55,248 nucleotides of DNA from Dysgonomonas sp. HGC4 (GTDB lineage: Bacteria; Bacteroidota; Bacteroidia; Bacteroidales; Dysgonomonadaceae), in NCBI RefSeq assembly GCF_001261715.1, contig NZ_CVRU01000032.1, positions 1 through 55,248 of the forward strand, written 5' to 3'. Of this stretch, positions 1-8,828 are shown piece by piece. The notes beneath the pieces were generated by a model, which was not told where the DNA came from, searched no databases, and worked only from the letters and a program-made list of their open reading frames with translations. The first letter of the stretch is position 1; each line of letters starts with the position of its first letter. The translations under genes were made by a program, and so were the position numbers.

Positions 1-49
1 AAATAATTATTTGTCCCTAAAATTAAAATCCAATATTTTCAGATAGATA

Positions 50-1513
50 TTATTGATTCTGATTCATTCTAGCCGTATTAAGCATATCATCGCGAATCAT
101 ACGATTAGATACTATATTACAATTAACAATATTCGCTCTAAAGGTCACCACCTTATCTGCCAGCATTGTACTTTCTGTTTTATAGGGCGTTACCGTAATA
201 TTATAAGTACCCGCTGTATCATAAGTATGTTTCTGAGTATAGGTCGTGGTTCCCGCTGCAAAAGCCTGAGTAACTAACGAGCTACCATCTCCAAAATCCC
301 ATGTAAAGTAGGTTGGAACATCTATACCCGCAAAAGAGGTTTCGATACTTAACTTAGCTGCATATCCTGCACAAGTAAATGCCTTAGGTGATACAGGCTT
401 TGCATTAAAAAAGGAAGCTGCAAAAGTTGGAAGCCCATAGCCAGCATTCGCAACCAAGAAATTATCCATTGTTCTAATATCAGTGCCTCCTTCATCAGGA
501 TTCATTATCACATACAGAGTACTAGTATTTATTTTTATACCATAAATTCGTCCATCAGGAGATAACTGAACGTTGGAGATAGGCAAAGTCGTATTTATCC
601 CAAACAAACCATTACGTACGTCGTTGAATGACACTCTATACATAGGACCACTTTCTGAAGTATTGTAGAAAATATATTCTCCCGAAGGTGAAAACTCCAA
701 TGCATACGGTTTAGTTGATATCGATGCCAGATTTGTAGCTTTCACACCAGATACAACGCCTGTTGATGTATCAAAAAAACCAGTTATCATTTGCTTACCG
801 GTATAATTCGGACGAGCAAAGCGTGTATTGTCAGAAGAAAATTTCAGGGTCCCCAATGCAGCACTAGCATCAATTACAGGAGTAAATCCAATATCATATA
901 TCTGAGGTGTTGCCGAAAAACCAGCCTCAGCGGTTATCGCCCAGACATAAAAATACCTTCCCGTATTGTGTACCAGCCAAAAATCTTTGCCATTAGCATT
1001 TAATATACCAGCAATATTTTCATCCAAAGGACTCGGCAACAGTTGTACGTTTTTAGTTGTAATTTTTCCTAATCCCCCGTTTGCACTTAAATCGGCTATC
1101 GAATAATTGATTCCTTTAGCATTTGCGTTTTCACCTATTCTTACAGCCACTGTAACAATATAATATTCGGTAGAAGAACCTGGTTTAGGAATCACAATTC
1201 CTGACTGAGTCGCAGATGAATGCCCCAATAGTCCTGAACCGTTTTCCATTTGCTGATTTTGTTTATTATAAACCGTGATTCCGTCTGAAGACATTAGTAG
1301 ATTTCCTCCCGAATCCGATAATGTAAAACATCCCTCACTAGTATTTAAAGGACCTCTAACAGCCTTTGGCATATTTTCAACACCATTAATAGTACTCAGT
1401 TCGTTAAAATTCAAACCCGAACCAGACCCAAAATACCACCAATTGGTTTCTTTTTGAGCATAGATAGCTATTGTGCAGAAAATACAACAAAGTATTAATA
1501 TTGTTCTTTTCAT
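50..1513 (-). CDS. Secreted beta-propeller-like protein with C-terminal PKD domain
   Basis: A 487-residue exported protein. The first 20 residues form a signal peptide ending in YAQ. A NWWYFG motif follows at about residue 24; I know it from secreted Bacteroidota proteins with propeller-like repeats. The middle (about 40-370) has repeating SPDG/SPSGEY-type strands consistent with a beta-propeller. About residues 395-465 look like a PKD domain, with the WDFGDGSS motif and a later HTYDTAGTYNITVT strand. I see no type IX secretion C-terminal domain. It is probably a surface or periplasmic binding protein; the ligand is unknown. It is transcribed divergently from the peptide transporter. The fold assignment is inference; export is well supported. 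Confidence 0.75.
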   Translation of the reverse strand: MKRTILILCCIFCTIAIYAQKETNWWYFGSGSGLNFNELSTINGVENMPKAVRGPLNTSEGCFTLSDSGGNLLMSSDGITVYNKQNQQMENGSGLLGHSSATQSGIVIPKPGSSTEYYIVTVAVRIGENANAKGINYSIADLSANGGLGKITTKNVQLLPSPLDENIAGILNANGKDFWLVHNTGRYFYVWAITAEAGFSATPQIYDIGFTPVIDASAALGTLKFSSDNTRFARPNYTGKQMITGFFDTSTGVVSGVKATNLASISTKPYALEFSPSGEYIFYNTSESGPMYRVSFNDVRNGLFGINTTLPISNVQLSPDGRIYGIKINTSTLYVIMNPDEGGTDIRTMDNFLVANAGYGLPTFAASFFNAKPVSPKAFTCAGYAAKLSIETSFAGIDVPTYFTWDFGDGSSLVTQAFAAGTTTYTQKHTYDTAGTYNITVTPYKTESTMLADKVVTFRANIVNCNIVSNRMIRDDMLNTARMNQNQ

Positions 1514-1927
1514 TAATATGTTTTTATATAGTTATTTCTTCTATAAAATGATTACACCCCACCTTCGTTATGCTCTTACCTCAAAAAAGTCAAGGAATGG
1601 CATAACGAATAAATAGCGACATTATCTAATTGTTAATTATTTGATTTTAAAGCACACAGCCCAATAGCTCAGAATACTAAGCTGTCCAAATAAGCATAAT
1701 TAGAATTATCACTCAGAATACATTAGTTAAATTTGTCGTCGTCTCAAATGTGAAGAGTTGTCAAATTCTTCACTGGCAAAAATATAAAACATTAAATTGG
1801 AAACAAAACTATTATCCATCTTTCTTTCTAGCTAACAAAAACTAAATTACCATTTTTACAACTATACCTTTTCATTTCCGAGTCAGAACTTTATCTTTGC
1901 ATAAATCTGAAAAAACCTAAATACAAA
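1514..1927. other. Divergent intergenic region with two inverted repeats and a promoter
   Basis: This 414-nt gap separates two divergently transcribed genes and holds no convincing ORF. It has an inverted repeat of TTCGTTATGC (1564-1573) and GCATAACGAA (1600-1609), and another of GTGAAGA (1750-1756) and TCTTCAC (1767-1773). Neither is followed by a T-run, so they look like operator or leader structures rather than terminators. The plus-strand promoter near 1892 is listed separately. Confidence 0.5.
1869..1899 (+). promoter_or_regulatory. Bacteroidota-type promoter for the POT transporter
   Basis: TATCTTTG at 1892-1899 matches the Bacteroides -7 consensus TAnnTTTG. A TTTTC at 1869-1873 could serve as a weak -33 box 18 nt upstream. 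The predicted leader is only about 20 nt long. Confidence 0.6.
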
Positions 1928-3580
1928 ATGACGGAAAATTTATCCACTCCCAAAGAAAGCACATCACACCCGAAAGGACTCAAATACCTATTCCTCACCG
2001 AAATGTGGGAGCGATTCGGATACTATCTTATGCTTGGCATATTTGCTCTTTACCTTATCGACTCAGAAGGCATGGGACTCTTAAAAAAAGATGCCTATGA
2101 TATTGTAGGTACTTATTTAGGATTGGTATATATAACTCCATTTCTTGGAGGGTTAATTGCTGATAAACTTCTGGGATATCGCAAATCCATCATTATAGGA
2201 GCAGTTCTTATGTCTGCCGGATATTGTACACTAGCCATTCCGGGAAGTACAGCCATGTGGATAGCCCTACTTCTTATTATTATAGGTAATGGTTTTTTCA
2301 AACCAAATATCTCTACATTATTAGGTAATTTATATACAGAAGAAAAATATAAAGCTAAGAAAGATGCAGGTTACAGTATTTTCTACATGGGTATCAATGT
2401 AGGAGCTTTTATCTGTAATTTCGTTGCAGCCTATATGCGTAACAATTATGGATGGGGTTATGCATTCATCGCAGCCGGTATAGGTATGCTTATTGGTTTG
2501 ATAGTCTTTCTGATGGGTACACGCCATATAAAAGAAGCCGATATTATCAAAAAGACCAACGACTCCAATTCTGATATCACTAAAGTATTACTTTATGTAT
2601 TTGCACCTGCTATTGCTTTTGGAGCATTAGGATGGTTGATCCCCGGAAATGTATTCGGTTCAGATTCTAATGATGCATTCCTATTCGGATGTATTCCTGT
2701 TATATTCTTCTATGCCTCATTGATATTCAGATCACCCAAAGAAGAACGATCACAAATTAAAGCACTTTTGAGTATCTTCCTTATCATGGTAGTATTCTGG
2801 ACAGTATTTAAACAAAATGCAACAGCCCTTACTACCTTTGCCGAAAGTTATACCGAGCGATCTATAACTCCCGCCACTGCCAAATTGGTAAAACCCGTTG
2901 GAATGGTACAAGAATTGGAGTATAAAAAAGATTCAGTCATAACGATGGATCATACTTTAAAAGCTGTTACAGATACTGATGGTAACACTCTAAAATCGTA
3001 CGATTATCCACATTATTTCATAAACGAATCTCCTGAAAACCTACCTAAGGAGAGCGAAAAGGTTAACTTAATTTCTACTGAAATATTCCAATCTATAAAC
3101 CCATTCTTTATAGTTATACTCACCCCTGTTGTACTCGGATTCTTTTCTAGACTTCGTATAAAAGGAAGAGAACCTTCAACTCCTGCAAAAATGGGATGGG
3201 GATTACTTATAACGGGGCTTTCGTCACTCGTGATGGCTGCATCGGTTATCTATACTGATATTTACAGCGACAAAGCCTCGGCGCTTTGGCTCATTGGTAC
3301 ATACGGAGTAGTCACAGTTGGAGAGCTATTAATAAGCCCCATAGGTTTATCGCTCGTCTCAAAAGTCAGCCCCAAAAGCATTACCTCATTTATGATGGGT
3401 GGATGGTTCTTGTCAACCTCTATCGGAAATAAATTAAGTGGAATGGTTGCCGGAATGTGGGACATGTTTGATAACAAAGAATATTACTTCCTCATGAATT
3501 TCGGGGCATGTGTTATAGCTGCCCTAGCCATTATGATGCTCGTAAAATGGTTAAGAAACATTATCAATCAACATTCGTAA
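1928..3580 (+). CDS. POT/PTR2 family proton-coupled peptide transporter
   Basis: A 550-residue multi-span inner-membrane protein of the proton-dependent oligopeptide transporter family, expected to import di- and tripeptides with protons. The family ExxER motif appears as EMWERFGYY near residue 27. The GGLIADKLLGYR segment near residue 75 matches the family's loop motif. A hydrophilic stretch at about 295-370 interrupts the membrane segments, as in other Bacteroidetes members. Length fits the family. It is a single-gene unit with its own promoter and a strong terminator downstream. Substrate range cannot be read from sequence. Confidence 0.93.
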   Translation: MTENLSTPKESTSHPKGLKYLFLTEMWERFGYYLMLGIFALYLIDSEGMGLLKKDAYDIVGTYLGLVYITPFLGGLIADKLLGYRKSIIIGAVLMSAGYCTLAIPGSTAMWIALLLIIIGNGFFKPNISTLLGNLYTEEKYKAKKDAGYSIFYMGINVGAFICNFVAAYMRNNYGWGYAFIAAGIGMLIGLIVFLMGTRHIKEADIIKKTNDSNSDITKVLLYVFAPAIAFGALGWLIPGNVFGSDSNDAFLFGCIPVIFFYASLIFRSPKEERSQIKALLSIFLIMVVFWTVFKQNATALTTFAESYTERSITPATAKLVKPVGMVQELEYKKDSVITMDHTLKAVTDTDGNTLKSYDYPHYFINESPENLPKESEKVNLISTEIFQSINPFFIVILTPVVLGFFSRLRIKGREPSTPAKMGWGLLITGLSSLVMAASVIYTDIYSDKASALWLIGTYGVVTVGELLISPIGLSLVSKVSPKSITSFMMGGWFLSTSIGNKLSGMVAGMWDMFDNKEYYFLMNFGACVIAALAIMMLVKWLRNIINQHS

Positions 3581-3609
3581 AAAGAAACAAATATTTCAGT
3601 CAGCATACA

Positions 3610-3644
3610 AGAGGTCGGTATTATATAAATGCCGACCTCTTTTT
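3610..3644 (+). terminator. Rho-independent terminator after the POT transporter
   Basis: The arms GAGGTCGG and CCGACCTC form a stem separated by about 13 nt and followed by TTTT. It lies 30 nt after the stop codon. Confidence 0.85.
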
Positions 3645-4025
3645 GTTTTGAAATTCGCCAAACTAAATACGATAAAACACTTACAATTAATTTTTTCTGT
3701 AAGAAATAACTGGAAAATCTCTTTTCTCAAATCCATAAAAAGTTCATAGAGATTAACATGCTAAAGAACATACAATTTTGTATTTCAGATTATAGTCTCA
3801 TCAAAAGAACATTTATTAATTTTGAGAAAAAGCAAAAGAGCATTCATTCCTCGATTATAAAAGTAGTGTAATATTTATTGCCATATTTTCTAGACGTTTG
3901 AATAAACCTTACAGTTATTCAAACAAAGGGTATACTTATCCTTAGTCAAAGCAATAAAGGGTTGAAAACCCAAATCTGGTATTGAAGTTGAATATTTTAT
4001 ATAAATCCTATAAATATTTATTACC
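3645..4025 (+). other. Long leader region upstream of the EF-G paralogue
   Basis: About 380 nt without an ORF precede the EF-G-like gene. The upstream part is featureless AT-rich DNA. The last 130 nt hold two hairpins that look like a copy of the dispersed element, listed separately. No clear TAnnTTTG box is visible near the gene, so the transcription start may lie well upstream. Confidence 0.4.
3896..3971 (+). repeat. Dispersed two-hairpin element, leader orientation
   Basis: The first hairpin is a perfect 10-bp inverted repeat, GTTTGAATAA (3896-3905) and TTATTCAAAC (3915-3924). The flank CTTAGTCAAAGCAATAAA follows, then the dyad GGGTT-GAA-AACCC (3959-3971). The flank matches CTTACCAAAACAATAAA at the copy near 27690. 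The dyad sequence differs from consensus but keeps full pairing. Confidence 0.6.
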
Positions 4026-6185
4026 ATGAGAACTTACCAAACTAACGAAATCAAAAACATTGCAATTCTTGGGAGCTCCGGCTCCGGGAAAACCACTCTT
4101 GCCGAAGCAATGCTTTTCGAGGCAGGTGTTATAAAACGCAGAGGTACTGTGAAAGCCGGAAACACGGTTACCGATTACTTTCCGGTTGAAAAAGAGTATG
4201 GATATTCGGTCTTTTCGAGTATCTTTTCTGTTGAATGGATGAATCGTAAACTCAACTTTATTGACTGCCCCGGAGCTGATGATTTTATAGGCAATGTAGT
4301 AACATCACTCAATGTGATGGATACAGCACTCATGGTATTAAATGCTCAATATGGGATTGAAGTTGGTACAGTAAACCAACTAAGATATATTCAGAAATTT
4401 CAAAAACCGGTAATGTTCATCGTCAATCAGCTCGATCAGGAGAAAGCCGATTTTGACAATGTAGTAGCTCAATTAAAAGGTAATTACGGCGAAAAAGCAG
4501 TACTCATACAATACCCTATCAGTTGCGGACCAAGTTTTAATGCCATAATTGATGTTCTAAAAAAGAAAATGTACAGATGGAAACCCGAAGGAGGCGTTCC
4601 CGAAGTACTCGAAGTTCCCGAAGAAGAAAAAGATAAAGCCGAAGAACTACACCAAAAATTAGTTGAAGCAGCCGCAGAGCACGAAGAATCGTTGATGGAA
4701 AAATTCTTTGAGCAAGGTACACTTACCGAAGAAGAAATGCGTTTCGGAATCCGTAAAGGTCTTGTACAAAGAGATATTTTTCCCATATTCTGCGTTTGTG
4801 CCGAACGAGATATGTGTGTAAGACGAACTATGGAATTCTTAGGGAATGTAGTACCTTATGTTGTAGACATGTCTTTCCCCGAGAATACAGAAGGAGAGGA
4901 AGTAAAACCTGATGTGAATGGCCCGACGAGTTTATTCTTCTTCAAATCGACAGTAGAGCCTCATGTAGGCGACATTTCGTACTTTAAAGTAATGAGCGGA
5001 AAAGTAAAAGAAGGAGATGATCTTATAAATGCAGACAGAGGATCAAAAGAGCGTATTGGACAATTATTCATGGTTGCAGGTCAGCAACGTACCAAAGTAG
5101 AAGAACTTGTTGCCGGAGATATAGGTGCAACAGTAAAACTGAAAGATGTACGCACAGGAAACACACTGAACGGAAAAGGAACCGACAATCAATTCGACTT
5201 CATTAAATACCCCAACCCCAAATACCGCAGAGCAATAAAAGCTGCTAACGAAAGAGACTCTGAAAAACTGAGCGAAGCTTTGCAACGAATGCACGAAGAA
5301 GACCCCACATGGCTTATCGAAAATTCCAAAGAACTAAAACAACTTATAGTATCGGGACAAGGTGAATTCCATTTAAAAACTCTAAAATGGAGAATAGAAA
5401 ATAACGATAAAATATCAATAGTATATTCTGAACCTAAGATTCCCTATCGTGAGACTATCACAAAACCATCGAGAGCCGAATATCGTCACAGAAAACAATC
5501 GGGCGGTGCAGGACAGTTTGGTGAAGTACATATGATTGTAGAACCTTATATTGAAGGCATGCCTGTACCCGACTCCTATAAATTTAACGGGCAGGAATTT
5601 AAAGTACAATCTAGAGACATTCAGACTTATGATCTTGATTGGGGAGGAAAACTTATCTTCGTCAATAGTATTGTAGGTGGAGCTATCGACACACGGTTTG
5701 TTCCCGCTATTATCAAAGGTATTATGGCTCGACTCGAACAAGGACCTCTTACCGGATCATACGCACGTGACGTACGTGTTATCGTATATGATGGGAAAAT
5801 GCACCCCGTAGATTCTAATGAAATATCTTTCATGCTAGCCGGACGTAATGCCTTTAGTGAAGCTTTCAAAAATGCAGGTCCTAAGATTCTCGAACCTATA
5901 TCGGATGTTACCGTTTTTGTTCCTTCCGATAAAATGGGAGATGTAATGAGTGATATTCAAAACAGAAGAGGTATAATTCAGGGGATGGAAAGCGACAAAG
6001 ACATTGAAGTCATAAATGCTAAAGTACCTTTAAAAGAAATGTCTAACTACTCTATAACTCTTAGTTCTCTTACCGGAGGTCGGGCTTCATTCATTATGAA
6101 ATTCTCTAAGTATGAATTAGTACCCGCCGATGTACAAGAAAAGCTATTGAAAGAGTATGAAGAAACCCAAAAAGCCGAAGATTAA
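4026..6185 (+). CDS. Elongation factor G paralogue (EF-G2-like) with altered GTPase motifs
   Basis: A 719-residue protein with the EF-G domain order: G domain (about 1-280), domain II (about 310-400), then III-V, including the domain IV motif HRKQSGGAGQFGEV. The G motifs depart from canonical EF-G. The P-loop is GSSGSGKTT (16-24) instead of AHIDAGKTT. Switch I reads YGYSV where canonical EF-G has RGITI. G3 reads DCPGADDF (80-87), so the catalytic histidine of DTPGH is Ala84. G4 is NQLD (134-137) instead of NKxD. A Bacteroides EF-G paralogue lacking GTPase activity and needed for gut fitness has been described, and this protein fits that class. The housekeeping fusA would then lie outside the window. 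It is a single gene with a long leader, convergent with the HxlR gene. Confidence 0.88.
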   Translation: MRTYQTNEIKNIAILGSSGSGKTTLAEAMLFEAGVIKRRGTVKAGNTVTDYFPVEKEYGYSVFSSIFSVEWMNRKLNFIDCPGADDFIGNVVTSLNVMDTALMVLNAQYGIEVGTVNQLRYIQKFQKPVMFIVNQLDQEKADFDNVVAQLKGNYGEKAVLIQYPISCGPSFNAIIDVLKKKMYRWKPEGGVPEVLEVPEEEKDKAEELHQKLVEAAAEHEESLMEKFFEQGTLTEEEMRFGIRKGLVQRDIFPIFCVCAERDMCVRRTMEFLGNVVPYVVDMSFPENTEGEEVKPDVNGPTSLFFFKSTVEPHVGDISYFKVMSGKVKEGDDLINADRGSKERIGQLFMVAGQQRTKVEELVAGDIGATVKLKDVRTGNTLNGKGTDNQFDFIKYPNPKYRRAIKAANERDSEKLSEALQRMHEEDPTWLIENSKELKQLIVSGQGEFHLKTLKWRIENNDKISIVYSEPKIPYRETITKPSRAEYRHRKQSGGAGQFGEVHMIVEPYIEGMPVPDSYKFNGQEFKVQSRDIQTYDLDWGGKLIFVNSIVGGAIDTRFVPAIIKGIMARLEQGPLTGSYARDVRVIVYDGKMHPVDSNEISFMLAGRNAFSEAFKNAGPKILEPISDVTVFVPSDKMGDVMSDIQNRRGIIQGMESDKDIEVINAKVPLKEMSNYSITLSSLTGGRASFIMKFSKYELVPADVQEKLLKEYEETQKAED

Positions 6186-6199
6186 AGGTCACTTACCTT

Positions 6200-6559
6200 T
6201 TATGCTTTCGATTTTGCCATACATGCACTATTTATTGCTTCCAGATGATCAGTAGACCATTCTACGAGATTTTTAATTAAAGGCAATAAGCTTTTGCCCA
6301 TATCAGTTAGCTGATACTCTACTCGGGGAGGTATTTCCAGAAATGCCTCTCTTGAGATTAGACCACACTCTTCGAGTACTCGCAGAGTAGAAGCTAGCAT
6401 TTTTTGAGATATATCCTCAATACCCCTATCCAAATCATTAAAACGGATGGGGGTTTCTTCTTCACCTAAGGTTTGCAAAACAAGAATAGACCACTTATCG
6501 CCAAACCTATCCATCACGGTTCTCAACGGACAACCTTCTATCACTATTCTTTTTTTCAT
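6200..6559 (-). CDS. HxlR-family winged-helix transcriptional regulator
   Basis: A 119-residue DNA-binding protein of normal HxlR length. The family signature CPLRTVMDRFGDKW is at residues 9-22, and Cys9 is the residue used for redox sensing in some members. It is followed by the wHTH segment with RFNDLDRGIEDISQKMLASTLRVLE and the wing PPRVEYQLTDMGKSL, given here only as landmarks. It is divergent from the double NTF2-like gene, which is therefore its likely target. The signal it senses is unknown. Confidence 0.9.
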   Translation of the reverse strand: MKKRIVIEGCPLRTVMDRFGDKWSILVLQTLGEEETPIRFNDLDRGIEDISQKMLASTLRVLEECGLISREAFLEIPPRVEYQLTDMGKSLLPLIKNLVEWSTDHLEAINSACMAKSKA

Positions 6560-6595
6560 TTTTCTTTTGTTCTAACCCCTACATTATCAACTTTA

Positions 6596-6611
6596 CTAAC
6601 CTTTAGGTTAG
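6596..6611. promoter_or_regulatory. Candidate HxlR operator palindrome
   Basis: CTAACC-TTTA-GGTTAG is a perfect 6+6 dyad in the divergent region, 37 nt upstream of the hxlR-type start and about 87 nt before the NTF2-like gene. Assigning it to this regulator is inference from position and symmetry. Confidence 0.45.
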
Positions 6612-6697
6612 CGGATTACACACATGTAAGTTATTGTTTTACAATATATAAGTGACTACTTTTAATCATTCAAAAGTATAAATTTTAAGTCTTCGAA

Positions 6698-7624
6698 ATG
6701 AAAACAAACATATTTATTTTATTATTGGCTAGTAATTTTTGTATAACACAAAGCGCCTTTAGTCAAGATGTAGATCTGAATTTTAAAAATCAATCACTTA
6801 AAACAATAAAGATGGAAACAATAAATAAATCTACCGAAGAAACACGTAAAATAGTTGAAAGTTTTTATAATAAAACTACTCTGGGAGACGTAGCCGGAAT
6901 TATAGATCTAATGTCAGATGATATAGAATGGGAAATTCCCGGAAATGAAAGTTTAGCTCCTTGGGTAGGATTAAAAAAAGGAAGGTCCTCTGTAAACGAA
7001 TTCTATACTTTATTGAACAAGAACACTAAGAATCTGATATTCAAAGTTGATGAATTATTTATAAACGATCAGCATGCTGTTGCACTAGGGTATGTATCAA
7101 CCATTATATTGAAAACTAATAAAATATTCAATAGTTACTTTATGGCACATTTTACGGTCTCTGATAAACGCATAACAAAATATCTATTTTTGGAGGATAG
7201 CTTTGAACTAGCAAAAGCATTGACTATAGATAACTATGAAGAATATACGAAAGGCAATTCAAGTGAAAATATCGATATTATCAAAAAATACTTTAAGAAT
7301 GTTAGTACCCGAAATATGGATACCATAAATTCTCTTTTTGCACCAGATATAGAAGTTTATTTTCCTCAATCGGGAGTTTTAAAAGGCATCAACAACCTGC
7401 TTAAACTTAACAAGAGCCTAATAGAATCAATAGATAAAATCAGCTACGACTATAACAACTTTGTCTATACTATTTCCGGCAATAGGATAATTGTAGAAGG
7501 AATAGAGAGTGGCATCTATGCAAATAGTAATAATAGCTTTGTGAACAAACGATTTTGCAGTATATTCGAAATCAAAAATGGACTAATTTGTCGTATGTAT
7601 GTGTATGCCAATTTAAACCTATAA
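6698..7624 (+). CDS. Exported protein with two tandem NTF2/SnoaL-like domains
   Basis: A 308-residue protein with a signal peptide (about 1-22, ending SAFSQ). Two copies of a cone-shaped NTF2/SnoaL-like fold follow. The first spans about 46-175 (ETRKIVESFYN, then DLMSDDIEWEIPG). The second spans about 188-305 (NIDIIKKYFKNV, then SLFAPDIEVYFPQSG). Single-domain members act as small isomerases, hydrolases or ligand binders; a tandem exported form is less common. An internal Met at 36 (METINKS) would give a cytosolic form without the signal peptide, so the start is slightly uncertain. It is probably controlled by the divergent HxlR regulator. No catalytic residues can be assigned. Confidence 0.75.
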   Translation: MKTNIFILLLASNFCITQSAFSQDVDLNFKNQSLKTIKMETINKSTEETRKIVESFYNKTTLGDVAGIIDLMSDDIEWEIPGNESLAPWVGLKKGRSSVNEFYTLLNKNTKNLIFKVDELFINDQHAVALGYVSTIILKTNKIFNSYFMAHFTVSDKRITKYLFLEDSFELAKALTIDNYEEYTKGNSSENIDIIKKYFKNVSTRNMDTINSLFAPDIEVYFPQSGVLKGINNLLKLNKSLIESIDKISYDYNNFVYTISGNRIIVEGIESGIYANSNNSFVNKRFCSIFEIKNGLICRMYVYANLNL

Positions 7625-7673
7625 AATTCTAAATAGACACTCTAGTAATTATGATGCAGATATCTCTTATTTA

Positions 7674-8498
7674 TCAGGGAATAAGAGATGCTGCTCCCAA
7701 CAAGCTAATATCCTCCTTGGACGAAAGCAATATTTTCATTCTCTCTAAAGCCAAAGGGTAAGGATAAGTATCCAGATTTTTATTCATACCTCCTTCAAAG
7801 TATTTATATCCCTTGGATATTCCTCCACCAAGAATCACAGCCTCGGGATCATACATATGCATAATCACTTGAATCATATTACCAATATGATGTCCAAACT
7901 CCTCCCACATATCAAGTGCTTCCTGCTCGTTATTCTCAGCTCTCAAATAGGCAATGTGACCGGTAGTATTATATCTTTGAAAAAATTTAGCTGCACAATA
8001 GTGTTCGTAATTACTATCCAGATAAGGTATTAAACCAATCTCACCTGCGCCGGTATTTAGCCCTTCATACAAAACATCGTTAATAACAATACCTGCCCCC
8101 AAACCTGTACCAAGAGTTACGCCTACGATATTGCGATACGGCGTACATTCGCCATAATATCTTTCGCCAAAAGCAAAGCAATTACAATCGTTATTTACAC
8201 GTACCGGTATTTTAAACTCAGACTGAAGAATGTCTTTCAAATGTACCTCTTTCCACGAAGGAACATTACCTGCTTTGTAAACAATTCCCTTTTTAGAATC
8301 AACAACCGAAGGAACTCCTATACCAATTCCTTTGATATTTGAATTCATCAATCTGCCAATAGTAGTAATCAAGAAGTCTATTGTTTCATCAACTGTTTTA
8401 TCATACGGAAAAGGTTCCGATATTTTACGGTAGATCACTCCACCTTCAACTATACCTACTCTTATATTCGTAGCACCTAAGTCAACTCCTATTGTCAT
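7674..8498 (-). CDS. ROK-family sugar kinase (glucokinase-like)
   Basis: A 274-residue cytosolic kinase. The phosphate motif GVDLGATN is at residues 3-10, a second glycine loop reads VTLGTGLGAGI, and the adenosine motif VILGGGISKG lies near the C terminus. The usual ROK zinc motif CxCGxxGCxE is absent; GEIGLIPYLDSNYEHYC replaces it, a pattern I associate with Bacteroidales ROK kinases. Expected activity is ATP-dependent phosphorylation of a hexose such as glucose, but specificity is not readable. It stands alone with a leader of about 140 nt. Confidence 0.85.
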   Translation of the reverse strand: MTIGVDLGATNIRVGIVEGGVIYRKISEPFPYDKTVDETIDFLITTIGRLMNSNIKGIGIGVPSVVDSKKGIVYKAGNVPSWKEVHLKDILQSEFKIPVRVNNDCNCFAFGERYYGECTPYRNIVGVTLGTGLGAGIVINDVLYEGLNTGAGEIGLIPYLDSNYEHYCAAKFFQRYNTTGHIAYLRAENNEQEALDMWEEFGHHIGNMIQVIMHMYDPEAVILGGGISKGYKYFEGGMNKNLDTYPYPLALERMKILLSSKEDISLLGAASLIP

Positions 8499-8642
8499 AT
8501 TTTTTCTGTTAAAGACTTTAGAGAATAGATTCTTCGAAAAAAAAGATATACTCTAAATTAAAGGTTAAAAAAACTTATTCAGTTGAAAACTGATATAATA
8601 TTAAATTTATTTGATTTTCCTTCTTCCTGGTAAAATTCAATA

Positions 8643-8650
8643 CAAATATA
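8643..8650 (-). promoter_or_regulatory. Candidate -7 box for the ROK kinase
   Basis: On the minus strand this reads TATATTTG, a full match to TAnnTTTG. It would give a leader of about 140 nt. No good -33 box is visible at the usual spacing. Confidence 0.4.
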
Positions 8651-8770
8651 AACAAAATATCAAATTGGGTGTAATTACAACAGCCATTTAACATGGTGTA
8701 AAGCCAGCTAAACACACATATTTCAAATCGAAACCAATTAATATATAATCCGATCAAAATAGCACAAAAA

Positions 8771-8800
8771 AAAGGGAAGTATTAATACTTCCCCTTTTTT
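8771..8800 (-). terminator. Terminator after the M3 peptidase
   Basis: GGGAAGTA-TTAA-TACTTCCC is a perfect 8-bp stem flanked by A- and T-runs on both sides. It lies about 35 nt beyond the stop codon of the minus-strand peptidase and could work in both directions. Confidence 0.85.
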
Positions 8801-8828
8801 ATATAGATAGTTGATAAAGTCTACAACC

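Larger units (their letters stand above)
8499..8828. other. Intergenic region between the ROK kinase and the M3 peptidase
   Basis: This 330-nt region has no convincing gene. It contains a minus-strand -7 box and a bidirectional terminator, both listed separately. It also has an inverted repeat of TTTAGAG (8517-8523) and CTCTAAA (8551-8557) in the leader of the kinase gene. Confidence 0.45.

Noticed and set aside
6184-6200. AAAGGTCACTTACCTTT as a further copy of the dispersed element
   Set aside because: The stem is only AAAGGT/ACCTTT with a different loop and no flank, between convergent genes; too weak to count.
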